Of a stretch of 64,000 nt of DNA, positions 10,881 to 24,440 are shown one piece after another; position 1 is the stretch's first letter; the number at the start of each line of letters is the position of its first letter. The stretch covers positions 1,152,617-1,216,616 of the forward strand of contig SJOL01006408.1 of NCBI GenBank assembly GCA_004794785.1, given 5' to 3'. A program made the position numbers and the translations under genes. Under the pieces are notes generated by a model, which worked only from the letters and a program-made list of their open reading frames with translations, was not told where the DNA came from and made no database searches. This DNA is from Opisthorchis felineus (Eukaryota > Platyhelminthes > Trematoda > Opisthorchiida > Opisthorchiidae).

Positions 10881-13686
10881 GTACAGTGCAGTTGATCAGC
10901 ACGTGAGCCTCTGTCACCATCCAAGCTCACTTTGATAAAAGTCAGTAGCTGGATCCACCTTTTGATTGTTCCTTCAAGTGTGGAAGAACTGTACCGACGT
11001 CGCGTGATTTACGGTACATTAGTTGCAGCTTCACACTCAAGTTCTAATTACGACGGGATCAAACTGGGTATCAAGTAACGATTTGGTTTATAATAAGTTT
11101 CCCATGAGCACTTGGTTGATTCCAGACGAGTTTATATCCTCAGGCATCTACAAATCATTGCTCACGCAAGAAATAAAGTTGACGTGAACTCGGGACTAGG
11201 TCTACTTGAAGAACTTCGAAGAGGCTCGAGGCCGGCCATCTACTGCCCAGCTCCAGAACCTTAGTGATGGAAAAGACTCACCCAAAAAGAACGCAAAGGC
11301 TTTATTGCGAACAAGCGAGGGCAAAATTCCAGACAGTTTCACCGTATTTAAAGCACACTTTTGATATACAATCAAGGTCGTCCAGTCGGTGTTGAGTGAC
11401 CGACTAGCATCGCTCCTAGGTCATAGAACATCGCTGATCCGCTGATTCAGCGTCCAGTCGATAGCTGGATCTTCTGATCCGGAGATTTGGTGGCCTTCAT
11501 GAAGCGATTTTTGCGAGGTTGGCTTTTCCCTGTTGCCGACAGTCTGTGGTTATTTTCATGAATCTGATATTCCTGACATACATTCAGCGAGTTTAAGACA
11601 CGTGCGGCTGCATATCGCACAACCCAGTAAACCCTCCCCTTTTCAGCCGTTTGGATCTCATGTTCATTCATTTCAACATATTACCCATTCCCCGAGTTTC
11701 CCGACAATATAAATCAGTCATAAGACTTAAAGATGAGGTCGCGTTAGGGAGCATTCACATGGCCGTTACTGATTCATCAAGTTCTTCAGAACTGTGGGCC
11801 GACAAACTGATGAGTGATTGGAAAACACGTGACCTTGTACCTGGCTAAAGTGGACTAATCGGTATCGACAAGTAGCTGCAAATCAACTTATGGTTCTTGT
11901 CTTTCAAAACCAGACTTCTAAGGCCAGAACATGATTTGGGGTTCTTCATCTACTTGATTCGGTTCAGGTAGCCCTGCCGAATGACACAACCACAAAGACT
12001 GCAAGCGGTGACCACGTGACTGTCACACAGACGTGACCTGGTTATCTGGTCTCAAATTTACCCTTCCCAATTGTACTGGACAGAGATGAGGCAGTAGAAC
12101 CCTAAATTACACTAAAGAACCCAAGTAAGCTTTTAGGTATACACTTCCCGTTGTTAAATCGACTAACAATACAAAATTATCAGAGATACCACGTTGTATG
12201 GGAAAAACCAACCTGATTCCTCTGAAAACCTACCACAGAAGGGGATAGTTTTCGTGAATGAGCTTCAGGATGACCTTTTATTACCTGTGTGGTTAGTAGA
12301 ACTAGTTCTCTATGAATCACCGTACTATTTGCAAACCATCGAAAACCTAAATATTTACCGCTATCATGATCACTATTCAGCATCTGCTCATTCCAGATAA
12401 GGTCTCAAATGTGACCTCTGTTATCTGAAACGCAATATGCTACTTTGTTTCTAAAGCCAATTGGTTTCGCATCATTAACTTCTATGCGACCAAAATACCG
12501 TCAGCCCCAAGAACTTTCATACAGAGCTATATTTCTATCCTGCATGCTGTATCCTCGCAAAAGTGTTCATCTTGTCTAGCATGAGTGGTGTTTTTTCTGT
12601 GGTACAACAGGATCGCCAGTAGGCACAACGCCACTAGTACGTCGGGGACTTTTCCATGACAGTAACGAGAGAGGACGTCACAACTACAGAAAGTTTAGAA
12701 ATCCCATCGAAGAGACGTCCACGTGAAATAAACTAGTGGAAGGTATGGGGTGTGTTTCCAATGATCTTTTATGTGATAAAAAAATGGTTGCGGTATGCAA
12801 CTTTTTAGACTTTTTGCGATGGTAGTACACGGACTTAACATATTAGTCGACCACCGCATTATCTCTGCTAACCAGAGTCAAATGACAAAACTGAAGAATT
12901 CACCGACCTGAATGAAATCGGTTAAACGAAATCAGTGAAAACGAAATCAGTAGCTTCAATGAGGCTTCTTGAATTCACTTGAAGAATTTTGATGAATAAA
13001 ACCGCTTGCTTCAGTGAAATATTCATTCACATATTCGAAAAACGCAGTCGTTAGCTGCCTTTTTATTTCCATAAAATTTCCTCTTAAAGGTTTTTATCCG
13101 ACTTGATGAAGATTAGACAAATCCCTATCAACATGTAAAAATGCGTAGCGCTAATCCAACATCGTCTACGGAAAACGGACTGGGAAAATTCTCCCCTAAA
13201 ATAAGAGGATTTAGGGGCTGTTGAGTATAAACGGAGAAGTCGGCTTCACATCAGTTGCATCACTTCAGACATATTAAGCAATCTGTGATACAAAAAGACG
13301 TTAGCAATGTACTTTTCAAACGAAGTGAGAAGTCGTCATCCGATACTTTCATCCAATCGACTTCAGCGACACTGATTTTTGCATTACGTCATATGAAAAT
13401 AAACTGTAATACTACTGCCATACCTTGCAGTCAGTTATTCACCTTTAGTTAAGGATGAAGGATTCACTTCCATGCTGTTAGGTTTGCGGTATCGAGTCCT
13501 TCGGATATTGGTCAGGCACTTACAGGCAGGCGCGTACAGACGGCAAAATATGAACGGATTAATCGGGATAAAGAAGAAAAACCACTGAAAATGGAAGGCA
13601 GAAAAATGGCCAGCTAAATAACGGGAAGGCGGGCCACAGTGCAACACGAATCCCAAGTGGAGGAAGGGTGAACAAAAAGAATACTG
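10881..13686. other. No gene recognised
   Basis: Contains a short tandem repeat of ACGAAATCAGT (about 12926-12953). Open stretches at 11447-11848 and 12180-12400 have no motif. Confidence 0.6.
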
Positions 13687-13820
13687 CAATTTGGGTTCAA
13701 GTAGAACATAAGCTTGACAGACACTCGGGGACTGCGCCTACCTGATGAGCCCCATGAAGGGCGAAACCGGTCATGGGCTGTCGAAGAATTTTCAGCAACC
13801 TTAAGAGCAGTGTATTACGT
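13687..13820 (-). mobile_element. Fold-back element, head-only copy 3
   Basis: Reverse-oriented head half from TTTGGGTTCAAGTAGAAC to the terminal CAGTGTATTACGT. Joint and tail are missing. Confidence 0.65.
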
Positions 13821-16160
13821 CCATAAAAGAATAGTATCTTATGGGTCAATCAAATGCAAAACAGATCACAACTCAGCATGGATCGGAAACGAGCTAATCA
13901 GGCCACGAGCAAGATGACTTTCAAATAGTCAATAACGTTAGAGGAAACAGTTATCTTGTAAAAACCACATAGTTGCACGAATGAAGAGAGGATTCACCCA
14001 CTCAACTAACGATGTCTCTTCGAATGATGGCGGAGCTTTTGGGGGCAAATTACCATGATCGACGAACAGACCAACCACCAGCTAATCGAAAACCGAGATT
14101 TGATTATTCCTAGTTGAGAAAAAACACCGGTAAACTAACCCTATCGTTCGTGTGTAAGCTGAATATGAATGAACACGGGCTTGAATACTCCACACAACTC
14201 ACAAAAATACTACAACCAGATCTTTAGTGAGATCATAAACTTTCACGCCCAAAATAATTCAGCTCTGTTTGTCATGCTAAACACAAGATCTTTCCATTCT
14301 TCGAATGGCTTGGGGACTGCATCGAAGGTCTAGCTAAGCAAACGATGCCGGAATTAAACGAGGCCCTGAATACAATAGTTTCAAGGTTGGGTGGTATACT
14401 CGGCTGATTTCCATGTTACCAGTAATTGGATCAACCCTCCGCATAACTTTGATAACGCAAGCCGTCCGGATGAACCTAGGTGAACTGCCACAAACAGACC
14501 TGTGAATCTGATGTTCATCCAGAGGGATAAGATACGGGTGGGCCAATTCACGAAGCCCTACCTAGAACTAGGATCCGACCCAAGCATCGTGATACCGTAA
14601 TGAACGCTGGCATGGCAATGTGTGGTGATGTCCTAGTCATTCGTCTATTACTTCATACTTCATTGTGATATCACGCTTTCCTGTAAAGCGTCGTATAACC
14701 GCGCACACCAGCGGTTGCATTGAACGAGCCACTTCACGTGTAAAGGATGGACAGGTGGAACAGATGCAGTAGGAGTATACCCTTGCCAAGACTACAAAAA
14801 AGTGTTCTACATTTATTCATCGGTGCTGTGCAACTCACACAATGCAGGGGCTCTAATAGCCCGCAAGTAAAATTCGATCTATCTAGGCGCGTCCATATGC
14901 TGAACTGCTCCAGAAATGTCAGTTTTAGCAGGTTTGTATGAATGGTTTCTGTATGAGCTAGTATGGGAACACCTTCAGACTCCGAGGCGCCGTGCCCTCC
15001 AACCAGGACAAAGATTTTCTGTGATCTAAAGTGAACGTTTAGGACTTTTCTACACTCAGTTGCAGTCTAGAGAGAATGCGCCTTTAGCAGTCCATAGAGC
15101 ACTAGTCTTGGAATGCATTTCGACGATGAACTTAACCAATTTACACAAACTTGTGACTTTGAAGGATGTTGTTTATTGATTATCCGGTCTAATTAACATG
15201 GGCCGTAGATAGAGCAAAAGGAATTGGTCGGATCTCTGGAGAGAAACGTCGGCATGTCGCTTATGACTCAGTGCCATCTAAATATGCAAACAGTATGACC
15301 GCATTATATATGATGATTCGTGAATAATCTAGGCACATTACTGAAATCTTCCAAGGTCGAGTTTGACATTTTACGCTTATTAGTTCAAATCACCGTTTTC
15401 CTGGATGCTGCGTTTCCGATCCAGAAAGCTCCAATAAAACAGTCGTCAACAAAAACGAGACGCATGGGCCTTTAAGTCACGTGGAAATCATCTAAAACTA
15501 ATGGGTGATTGTCCAGACAATACTGAATGGTCAAAGTACCCTCTCAAATTTTGAACCTCTCCACACAAAACTGGGGATATCTACAGGTTAACTAAAATCG
15601 TCATTACAATGTGGCTCTGTTTCAACATCATGTTAATATCGAAATCCCGGGCTTAGGCTGCACAATCTTGGAATTTATCCTCCACTCCGGAGTGAAGAAG
15701 TCAGACACGGTTGGCGTAATTGCGTGGACGACTAAACTTTCTAATGATGTTTCCTTGTCCCCTAGTCTGAGATCAACAGATAGGACATATAGCGGCCGGT
15801 TATGCTGACGGCTTTTGAGATGCATTCGGCTTTCTCACTTACTCGTCCCGCTTCGAAGACTCTGTCCAAAATGCCCGAGTCACCAGCGCTACAGAGTTGG
15901 CTGATACTATGGTACTTGCCTGCATTCCGGTGGCTTGCTCAACCCCCGGGATTGCATCGTTTTAGTTCTCCGCTGGATCTCTTCAGCTTACTATGGATAA
16001 AGCGAGAAAATTTATTGTAGGACCTCTCTTCGTCAACTGTGAAGATTTCGGCAGGTGAGCCGTTATACCCAGAGACCTAAGCACATAAACCGATTTTAGA
16101 CGAATAATTTTCCCAATGGATAGCATGAAATATCGGGTTACGGAAGAACGTTTATACTCG
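13821..16160. other. No gene recognised
   Basis: Nothing identifiable apart from the low-copy block at 15073-15092. Confidence 0.6.
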
Positions 16161-16266
16161 AAAAATACACCCGTTTGCATGCCAATCTCGTTTTCACGGA
16201 AGACTCAGAAGAATCCCAGCTGAATCTCTCGTTTACGATGACGCAGCTTTGTGAGTAGAGTGTTAC
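16161..16266 (+). mobile_element. Fold-back element, tail-only copy
   Basis: AAATACACCCGTTTGCATGC (joint) is followed by the tail (CCCAGCTGAATCTCTCGTTT) and an eroded right end (GTGAGTAGAGTGTTAC). The head half is absent. Confidence 0.6.
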
Positions 16267-16360
16267 CTCAATACAATGCTTATAAGACCGATAAATCCCT
16301 AGTCGATCTTTAGCAGAGACTGTTGATATTGTGACGAGATTTCGAAATTTTCAATTAAGC

Positions 16361-16620
16361 TTTCCTCCCTTAAGTGAAGCCAGTCTGTGCCGAAATGGCG
16401 GGCAGCACTGAACTGTTCCATCGCTGTTGTGAACCCTCGCGTAAACCTCTGGAGTGAATCGAACTCGCAGCCTCCCTTTCAATAGCGGCTGATCAGCACT
16501 TGGACAGGATATAGCGCTACTCATCCTTCACTCACAGGGCTCACATCGCTTGGTACTTTTTGGCTGGTTCCTTGAGTGACGATTTCTGAAGTGGAAGGTT
16601 TATGCTACTTATGAATTATT
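16361..16620 (-). mobile_element. tRNA-derived SINE-like repeat, reverse copy
   Basis: Blocks CTCCCTTAAGTGAAGCCAGT, CTGGAGTGAATCGAACTCGC, GACAGGATATAGCGCTACTC, CCTTCACTCACAGGGCTC and GGTTCCTTGAGTGACGATTT in reverse family order. It follows a fold-back tail fragment by about 95 bases. Confidence 0.6.
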
Positions 16621-18239
16621 TGTCCCTTTGGAATACTTAGAAACAGAATGAGGAGACTTGGAAATTTTCGGAGTCGTTTCCTTCTGTGAACATCTTTCTT
16701 CGGTCGAATAATCTACTACTCTCCTGTTTTACCCAACTAGAGCTCAGTTCACTTTGCCTCTTCTGACAAGAGAAATGAGGTCAAGTCGCAAACACCATGA
16801 AGGCCATTTATTTTCCCTCGGTTCTCTCTGCCCTTATCCAGCATGGAACGTTTAGACTTTCATCATTTATGGCATAGTTTAGAGCGATTCCAATTCAGTC
16901 CCTGGTAAACACAGGAAGTTCTATCTGGTCATTCGATCCACTGCTATAATAAGTGTTTCTCCACACGCAAATGTTGACACTGCGCGTTTCACGAATGTAC
17001 AAAACACTGTTCGGATTGAACTATGCTTAGTCCTGACGGCCGACGCATGTTTCACTACTTTAACCAATAAACATTTCAGAAAAACACTACAATAAAGCCA
17101 TTTGAACGGAATCGTACTCACCTGGACAAACACGGGAAATTTCGAGCCTGAAAACAAAAATCTTGAGTCAAGTTGGTAAATGTGGGATTATTCGGCTGCT
17201 GATACTTACCAAGAAGGGTACAAGACAAAACCAGCTCAGAAGTGGAACTGACAAACTACCGCGTCACGTGATGGGGCGTTATGCTGAATTGTTATTTGGT
17301 CTGAGCACCGGTGAGCTTACGTGTACTGGAGACTAATGTGCCATGAAAACATATTTACGACAAATCTCCTCGGCATAGTAAGGTACTCATAACGCATTGT
17401 TCTGAAAACCGTCAGAAATAGGTGTCAGTGTCGAGGGCGGTCAAACTCTAATAGGAAGGGATTACTGCGAATGACCCTTTGCCATCTTTTCACGCCAAAT
17501 AAAGCACACGCTTGTATTGTGACCCTTGGTACCCATCGCAACAGGTCCTCCAGTCAGCTGTCACAGTCTACATCTTACCGTACTTTCCCTACCTTGGCAA
17601 GAAAGCAAATGAATGGGTCGTAAAACAAAGCTGAGCTCTCAGCATTGTGAAGCATAAGATAAGTTGTTCCTGACCCTCCTATCAGCAGTACGAGGTCATT
17701 TCGGACCCCTTGCACTGCACTGTCTAGGAGCCTGGAATCGATCGCACTACCCAGCTTACCAAACACATACACAAGCTCCTAAAATCCTCAGTCTAAAAGA
17801 TAGGTTTCTCTCGTGACAGTTCATTCCTTCAACAAAATCATACGCCGTTTTCATAGCTTCTTCCATATGTCACATACTGATTTAGTCATTGGAGATATCA
17901 AACTTTTCTCATCCTACTTGTCCGGCATGAAAACAGGTGTTTTTTTGGAATACTCTGTTTAGTTTCACACAAACAAAGGAGAGCGAAAAACTTGCAACCC
18001 TCTCATCGTTTGTGTGTTCAAGAAAACATAACCTGCATGTTTCAGAGCAAACAATCTAAGAAATGAATCATCAATCAAGGTCTCAACAACTAGAGTTTGT
18101 CAACCGAGACCAAGCACTTCGCTATTCTCAAAGTTGCCCACCGCTGGTGATACCTCAACTTAATCCAGTTCCAACAAATCCGACTAACTGAACTCAACTA
18201 TGATTACGTTCTGTACTAGAAAGCAAAAGAGCTCTGTTA
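16621..18239. other. No gene recognised
   Basis: Nothing identifiable. Confidence 0.6.
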
Positions 18240-18730
18240 ACTGATTTACCCTTGCAGGCGGTTCATATCGCACGAATTTCTGGGGGATTCGAACTTGTAA
18301 TCTTCGGCTCAGTGGCCAACCCAGCCAACCCCGAACTGGGATGATATCTGCTCGACCGGAACTAATTTACTTGCCAAGCTCTGTGGTGAAAACAACAGCC
18401 AAGTACCGTATGATTTTTCCACGGTTGGCTGAGCACTAGTGTGGGTAAATCCTACTGAGACAGGATATAACGCCACCACGCTATTCACGTCAAGCGGATA
18501 CCTGTTCTCTGGCTCCCGAGTGGCGAGTTCTCTAATGCAGCGCTCATGCAATTTGCGAAATGTATTCTGTCTTTCTGAACTGTGAATTTGAAGGTAATTT
18601 GACATCCTCCTTTGATTTTTTACAATGCAAATGCAGCCAGCCTGTGCTGAAAAGCTGAGGATCACTGAGAGGCCGTATTATCATTGTTGGGAATCATCAA
18701 TAGTGTGCATCCGACGAATCTCCAGGAAGA
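18240..18730 (-). mobile_element. Rearranged SINE-like fragments
   Basis: Two reverse pieces: 18255-18490 (GGGGATTCGAACTTGTAATC, CTGAGACAGGATATAACGCC) and 18620-18730 (CCTGTGCTGAAAAGCTGAG, ATAGTGTGCATCCGACGAAT). Their order is swapped relative to intact copies, so this is a nested or duplicated arrangement. A 118-codon - strand open stretch here (18309-18665) is repeat-derived. Confidence 0.45.
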
Positions 18731-21700
18731 ATGAGGATCCACGATGTTCCTAATAATAGTTGAAGACTATATCTTCTGTCCAAGGGTGGATCACCGGCTG
18801 TCCACGTCGCATTTAAACAGAATCTAGCACCAACTTATCTTCAGTCACACGATCCCTGTCACCTGACTCGTTGTTGACTGGCTCATCGAGTGAGGACTGC
18901 TAATAACCAAGACTCAGTCGGCTTGTAGGCCATTTTCCCTCTCTGAACAGATTAATTATGGTCTCTTGAATTTTACTTTTAGTCAACTTTAAGCCGAATC
19001 TGCTGACAGTTCTGCAGTCTTTGTGAGAACACAACGCAAATCATGATCCGATTTTGTTCAAAGCCTCTCCAACCCTCACATGTGTATCTAAGGTGTTCTG
19101 TTAATTAGTCCTAGAAAAATTACCTTCATGTAAGTAACCAACGCTCTCCATTAGTAGTTTCAAAGCAGAACGCTGAAGTACTCAATCTGTTGCTGCGTTA
19201 TTAATGGCTGCTTGTTTGGTGAAAGGGGATCGCATGGAACACCGTTCGTGAATCTGAGTCATTAGAAAATTTCTTCTGTTCAGAACTACAATGAAAGGCA
19301 TCGGTCGCCGGATTACTGGGTAAAAGTATTATTTCTGAGTAAAAGATATCACAATTCTACTTCCCTGGAGCAGAACCCTACAAGACTCACTCCTCTATTG
19401 TCACCTGATGTAAACCTTTGAAAAGTAGAAGGAAAATTCAAAGTGCAGAAGGCCGAATCCCATACAATGGTCAATGTTTTACACATTTTTAAAGTGCATT
19501 CGCTTGCTGGCAGGACCATCTCTGCCGCTTGCCATTAGTTGTTCCGGGTCTGTTTTACTTCTGGTACCACAAAAATACATATATGTGGCCAGTGCCTGAA
19601 ATGATACCCAAAGTGCACTTTTATCAACCGGTGACCAACACACCCAGTCCATTCAGAGCTGGTGATCTGAATGTGTTTTCAACGGACTATCAGAACAAAA
19701 CAATTGATAGTAAGCGTTTACTTATAAACAGATGATGCGTGCATGTTCGCGCGAGCACCAGAACAAAAACTCAGCGATACGATCTACTCGAGCGTCCATA
19801 GGACATGCCGATGCACCGACCTCTTGATCGATCTCTGAAAACAGATTCTGTAACATTTAACACTTATGTAGTGACAACGTGGCACACTCGCTCGATTTCG
19901 ATGTCCCACTTATTGGGAAGGCCTACGTGTATAACCTGAGAAGACGGCATTGAATACAAATGAATAACTCTCAATAAATTACTACAAGAGTTAGCACAGC
20001 ATTACGGTGACCTCCAGTTTTCAGCTGTCTATCTGGTCCTTGACTTTTATGCAGACAATACGGCTGTGATTCATATACTCAAGTTTGAATGTAGATACCG
20101 GTTGTGTTAGTTCCTGTTCTTACTATCAGTGTCTTGGTAGTCCAAACGAGCTTCGCTCAATGAAGCAAAACAGGAGGTTGCTGGGTGGCTGGAACATTAG
20201 TGTAACACCTGTGCTAAGTAGGTTGGAATAAAAGGAGGGCAAACTAAACACCGATGAATTAAGACAGTCCAATGCCATCTGAATTCTGATCTCCATAGGA
20301 GAGATTAGGTTGTTTATTTGGTTATGGCATTGTTTCTTTAACTTAAGAATCATGTTTTAACCGATGAAATGTTGTCCGGCTTCAGTTTGCCAGGCTAGTG
20401 TTTTCAATCCTGAGGATTTTGAATGGTCATCCAACTGAAATCAATGAACTACGATGCGAGTACTGTAAAAAATATCGGCTCCTGGAGCAACCGATTTTGT
20501 TATTCCCCAGAGAGCAATTGCTGTAGGAAAAAGATCTCAGTGGGTGTTCAGCTAATCCCCATGTATTCGTGGATTCTGAAGGGAAGACCAGAATGTCTCT
20601 CACCCTGAGGCGAAGCCCTCCCACGGAGTACCGAAAATTCCGACGTGTAGCGTCAGTAACAAGGAATGATGCCTTCAGGCATCTTGGAGTAGAAAATCCC
20701 CCAGATTTTCATTCACTGTAGGCTATTTTGTTTTGTTTTTTTATTCCTGAATATCACCTTAGCGAGAGTAGTGCTGGTTTGCCGCAATTGCAAGCAAGTA
20801 TATGGGTTACTCAATCCAGATTAAGCGGCCACCAAAACGGTCACACACAATAAACGCTGAAACGGCCACCATGGTAAAACCTAAACACGACCAACGAATC
20901 TGAGTTAACCTCTAGGTGAAAGTGAGCTAAGGAACGCTCAACACAGAATTAGCTTGACTTGGCTGATTGGTTATTCTTCAGCCCTAAATCTCGACTAACC
21001 TCGTAACCTAGTCACCTGGCATGACGAAACGTTTGTGTCAAAAGCCAAACGCTGCCCAGCAATAACTCTACCGATCGTTCCCAAACTTTTCTGTAAGCGC
21101 ACAGTGCTTCTGATTTCGGTTCACAATGCAACTTGTTGGAACACAATTATTCGCTCTTGACCCCCCGGTCATTGATGGCCGTACCTCTTCCTCTGGGTCA
21201 TTTTCTTTGTCTGAATACGAGGGATTAAGCACTAGGAAACAGACTTTCCCTAATTACGGACTACGTCAGCCTCATACGGGAACAGAAAGTTCCCTTCGTG
21301 ATATTTGCATTTGTTGTGGTTTTCACGGGCCAGTACAGTTAAAATGTTCAATTTGGAGTGTCTCCCTGTCGGCCAACATGGGACCAACACCTCCATTTGA
21401 TGTCTGGTGACACGAGGTTGGCCAGCCCAGCCGAATATCGATCACTTCTACCGGTGACTAACAATCCTAGAATGATTCTATGGGGACCCTCACATTACCT
21501 TGAAGGCCCTAATGAAAACAAGGGTTGGCAAAGAACAGTGACCAAAGACAAGCTAATTAGGAACAGCGGGATAATGCGTAGATGGGGGACGACTGTTGAT
21601 GACCCATCTCCTGTGAACGGTGGTTGAAATTCTCGGAGATTATGGTGCGTTGGACGCTATGAATGTATCTGTGTGTTCTTTTACAATACGAATATTGAGA

Positions 21701-22067
21701 GATCACTGAGAATGACAACTTCTAACTTCAAACGTACACAATTGAGAACTTTTTCATTGGGTACCAGAGTTGTCATTGAAACAGTCCCGTTCTATGAATA
21801 AATATCATTTAAGATTAATAATCTGTAAAGGAAGGACCCTGGAACATCAACTCCCAAGCTCAGAAAAGGTTATAATTAACGAGCAGGGGATAACTTGTTC
21901 CGGATTTGAATACCTCCTAGAAATTCCCTAATGCATTTGGAAATAAATTGCAATCGTCTAGCTGTAACACCCTTTCGGTGCTGAGCAGGCAGTTTATGCG
22001 AAGGAGGCACAAGGGCTAAGATACTCCCAGGTTCCTCAAAACCTAGACTGAATTAGTCGAAATGCCG
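18731..22067. other. No gene recognised
   Basis: A SINE fragment (GTTGACTGGCTCATCGAGTG, about 18872) near the left side. Two overlapping open frames at 21126-21627 have no recognisable domain. Confidence 0.5.
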
Positions 22068-22140
22068 GGTTTGGGTTGGAACTACGGACATTCTGACTAG
22101 TAAGTTGGCGCTTTAACCACCATCTATCTCGAGGCCTTGC
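22068..22140 (-). repeat. tRNA-like repeat relic
   Basis: In reverse: GATGGTGGTTAAAGCGCC (A-box side) and GTCCGTAGTTCCAACCC (B-box side). Weak. Confidence 0.35.
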
Positions 22141-22305
22141 AATTACGAACTTTTCAGGATATCCAAGGTGCTGTCACATTCCTCCCCAAGAAAATTTTTT
22201 CGTCGTTGTCTGGAGATAGGAGAACAATGAATGTAGCTAACAAAGCATGTTTTCTGTGATTGTTCCTCCTGGCTAATACATCACAAATTTATATGGTACC
22301 AGAAA

Positions 22306-22740
22306 TCACGTGAAAATGATTAAAGTTGGGGGTACATACACTTTAGAGGAATAGGAATCAAAGGAAGTGAGGGGTTTGAATGAGGGGTAGGTCAATGGGT
22401 CACGGAATCTGGCAAGTGACATCAGTGTCAGGCAGGCTTGTGGGCCCGGATTTTTCGCAGGCCAGTTCAGGTTCAGAGGTCGCACAAGTTTCTTTTGGAC
22501 GCAAAGTTGTGGATCCACCAGTCGCATTTCAATCGCCTCTGCGATCGATAGTAGTCTGGATCGTACCATTCGTGATCGGTTCAGAGGTATCCGGTATATG
22601 ATAGTGAAGGTTTGCTCTTTGTCGATGACATGACTGGTTTCGGCCAACTGTGATGCAATCGCACTTGAGCCTGCTTTCTTCCAACTACCATTCAGAGACA
22701 CGGAATTGCGTTCTCGCATTCTTTCCGACAAAGAAATATT
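22306..22740 (-). mobile_element. Penelope-like element remnant A: C-terminal part of the endonuclease region
   Basis: On the - strand an open stretch of about 140 codons contains GSWKKAGSSAIASQLAE, TSHVID, IIYRIP, RSRLLSIAEAIEMRL and LCVQKKLVRPLNLNWP. This is the pattern of the C-terminal half of the GIY-YIG endonuclease in flatworm Penelope-like retroelements: a Ser-Ala-Ile-Ala-x-His/Gln-Leu element, the Ala-Glu-Ala-Ile helix, then a conserved C-terminus. The GIY-YIG core itself and the reverse transcriptase are missing; the upstream side is cut by the ATCT array region. The last 40 residues look random, so the coding homology probably ends near 22400. The + strand open stretch at 22380-22601 is a shadow. 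Confidence 0.7.
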
Positions 22741-22838
22741 GACTAATTACTGTCAGTTCTCAGGTGGATTTATGGTGATGCACGTGCCAGTTATGAATAC
22801 CCCGTTTTTGACCATCCCCACATATCTTCAGCATTAAT

Positions 22839-23048
<210 letters not shown>

Positions 23049-23049
23049 N
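23049..23049. other. Undetermined base N
   Basis: Single N at the array edge, probably a sequencing or assembly uncertainty. Confidence 0.95.
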
Positions 23050-23054
23050 ATATA

Positions 23055-23245
23055 TATAGCTGAAGCTCTTGAAACCAAATGAACTGGAACCAGCTCACTG
23101 GTGACTGACCAGAGGGTCAGTGGCTCGGCATAGCGAGCCCTGCTGCTTGGGCCCGAGCACCTGAGAGTATCGCAGCTCCAATGCTTCCATCGAGTGGCCC
23201 GGCAGCTTGCCACCGGAAGGATGTTACAGCTGAACGACAGCACCA
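23055..23245. other. GC-richer block with adjacent hairpins
   Basis: Two perfect six-base stems stand side by side: CTGACC/GGTCAG (23106-23121) and GGCTCG/CGAGCC (23120-23137). The block is GC-richer than its surroundings. No gene is recognisable. Confidence 0.4.
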
Positions 23246-23568
23246 GGTACTGTATGTTTCATGTAACCAAAATGCTCATTAGCCCATTGTTTGGTAAAAC
23301 AAATCATTGAACCTTGAAAGGCACCAGATTCTCGAAAGTGACACATTCCCTTCTGCTGGGTAGTGGTACTTTTGACAGACTTGATTAAGGTAACTTAAAC
23401 GATGACACATTTCCAAACCTGTAAGACCTGCAAACTATCACTTGCGAACACTCAGTGAACGGCCTATTGAGGAGAAATTTGGCAGCTCAGGCGAAGTAGT
23501 TGATTACTGGTTTGTTCGCTGAGCTGGGCAATTTGATTACACATATTCCACCAATTGAGGTGACATCA

Positions 23569-23930
23569 TCAGTGCGTTGTTAGGAAGCGCAGTGGTGCGT
23601 AGCTATGGTTCAGCGTTTGTGCACTGAATATTGAAGCGTTTGTCTTATTATACGTGATGCTAGCCCGAATCCGTCGTGTACTGCCATGCTTCTCAACTTT
23701 CCCTTTCGTGTATTTTTTCCCCGCATACCAAGAGTTTTGCGTTTCCAGAGTGGATTTATGGCCTTCTTGGTCTACATGGATGGATAGAAAGGATAGAAAG
23801 CCATGTCTCTTGACGGTCACGTTGTGTTCTCTTATTCGTGTACATAATTTCCTTCCCGTTTGTCCAACATAGGACTTCTTACAGTCACATCGGTATATCA
23901 CATTGTTCCTCTTGGTTTTTTAGTGCTGCC
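23569..23930 (-). mobile_element. Penelope-like element remnant B: GIY-YIG endonuclease domain
   Basis: The - strand reads NNVIYRCDCKKSYVGQTGRK followed by LCTRIREHNVTVKRHG and a degenerate SIHVDQEGHK. That is the GIY-YIG nuclease core of Penelope-like retroelements: an (I/V)IY strand, a cysteine pair, the YVGQTGR strand-turn and the T-R-I-x-E-H helix with its catalytic-type Arg and Glu/His. The C-terminal part carries a polar tail with no clear match. Just upstream (towards 23930) an in-frame TAA precedes TKRNN, so the reading frame into the reverse transcriptase is broken. It lies about 800 bases upstream, on the same strand, of remnant A. Each carries a different part of the domain and sequence type, so they are probably separate insertions. 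Confidence 0.8.
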
Positions 23931-24440
23931 CTTCGGCCTTGAGGTCAGTTTTGAGGTCTGCCCAGGCGTTTCATGTCTGTTGGGTGATGGAAGCTCCTCC
24001 ATAAGTGATGGCTTCGTCCTCTCCACGGTGTTAACTTAAGACGCCCCTACCATATTTACAGCTGGCCATTGCGTATGGAGACCGTCGAAACCAGTGTGCA
24101 TTTATTCAAATCAGGATATAATAAAACAGCGTTTTCGGAACGAATTTCTAGAATGATGTGTCCAGTCCATTTTTGAATGCTATCTGAATGATCTGGTTTT
24201 TGAATCTAAGGTCTACTAGTACACAGGATCTACAAGAGCTGACAATAGTCTTGTATTGATTCCCAGTGACTACTGGGATAATTATCAGCATACTTTTCGT
24301 ATGAGTCGAACTAAACGGCAAAATACAAATATCTGTCCATCTCCACTCAGGCTGGTTTCAGTTGAATTACAAACAATGGAGAATCCCAATCCACAGTTCA
24401 CCCTCGACATGTAGCCTTTGTTTTCCCCTACCTGGCAAGT

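Noticed and set aside
18309..18665. 118-codon - strand frame
   Set aside because: Overlaps SINE-like fragments, so the frame is repeat-derived.
22380..22601. 73-codon + strand frame
   Set aside because: Lies opposite the Penelope-like remnant A, which has recognisable motifs.
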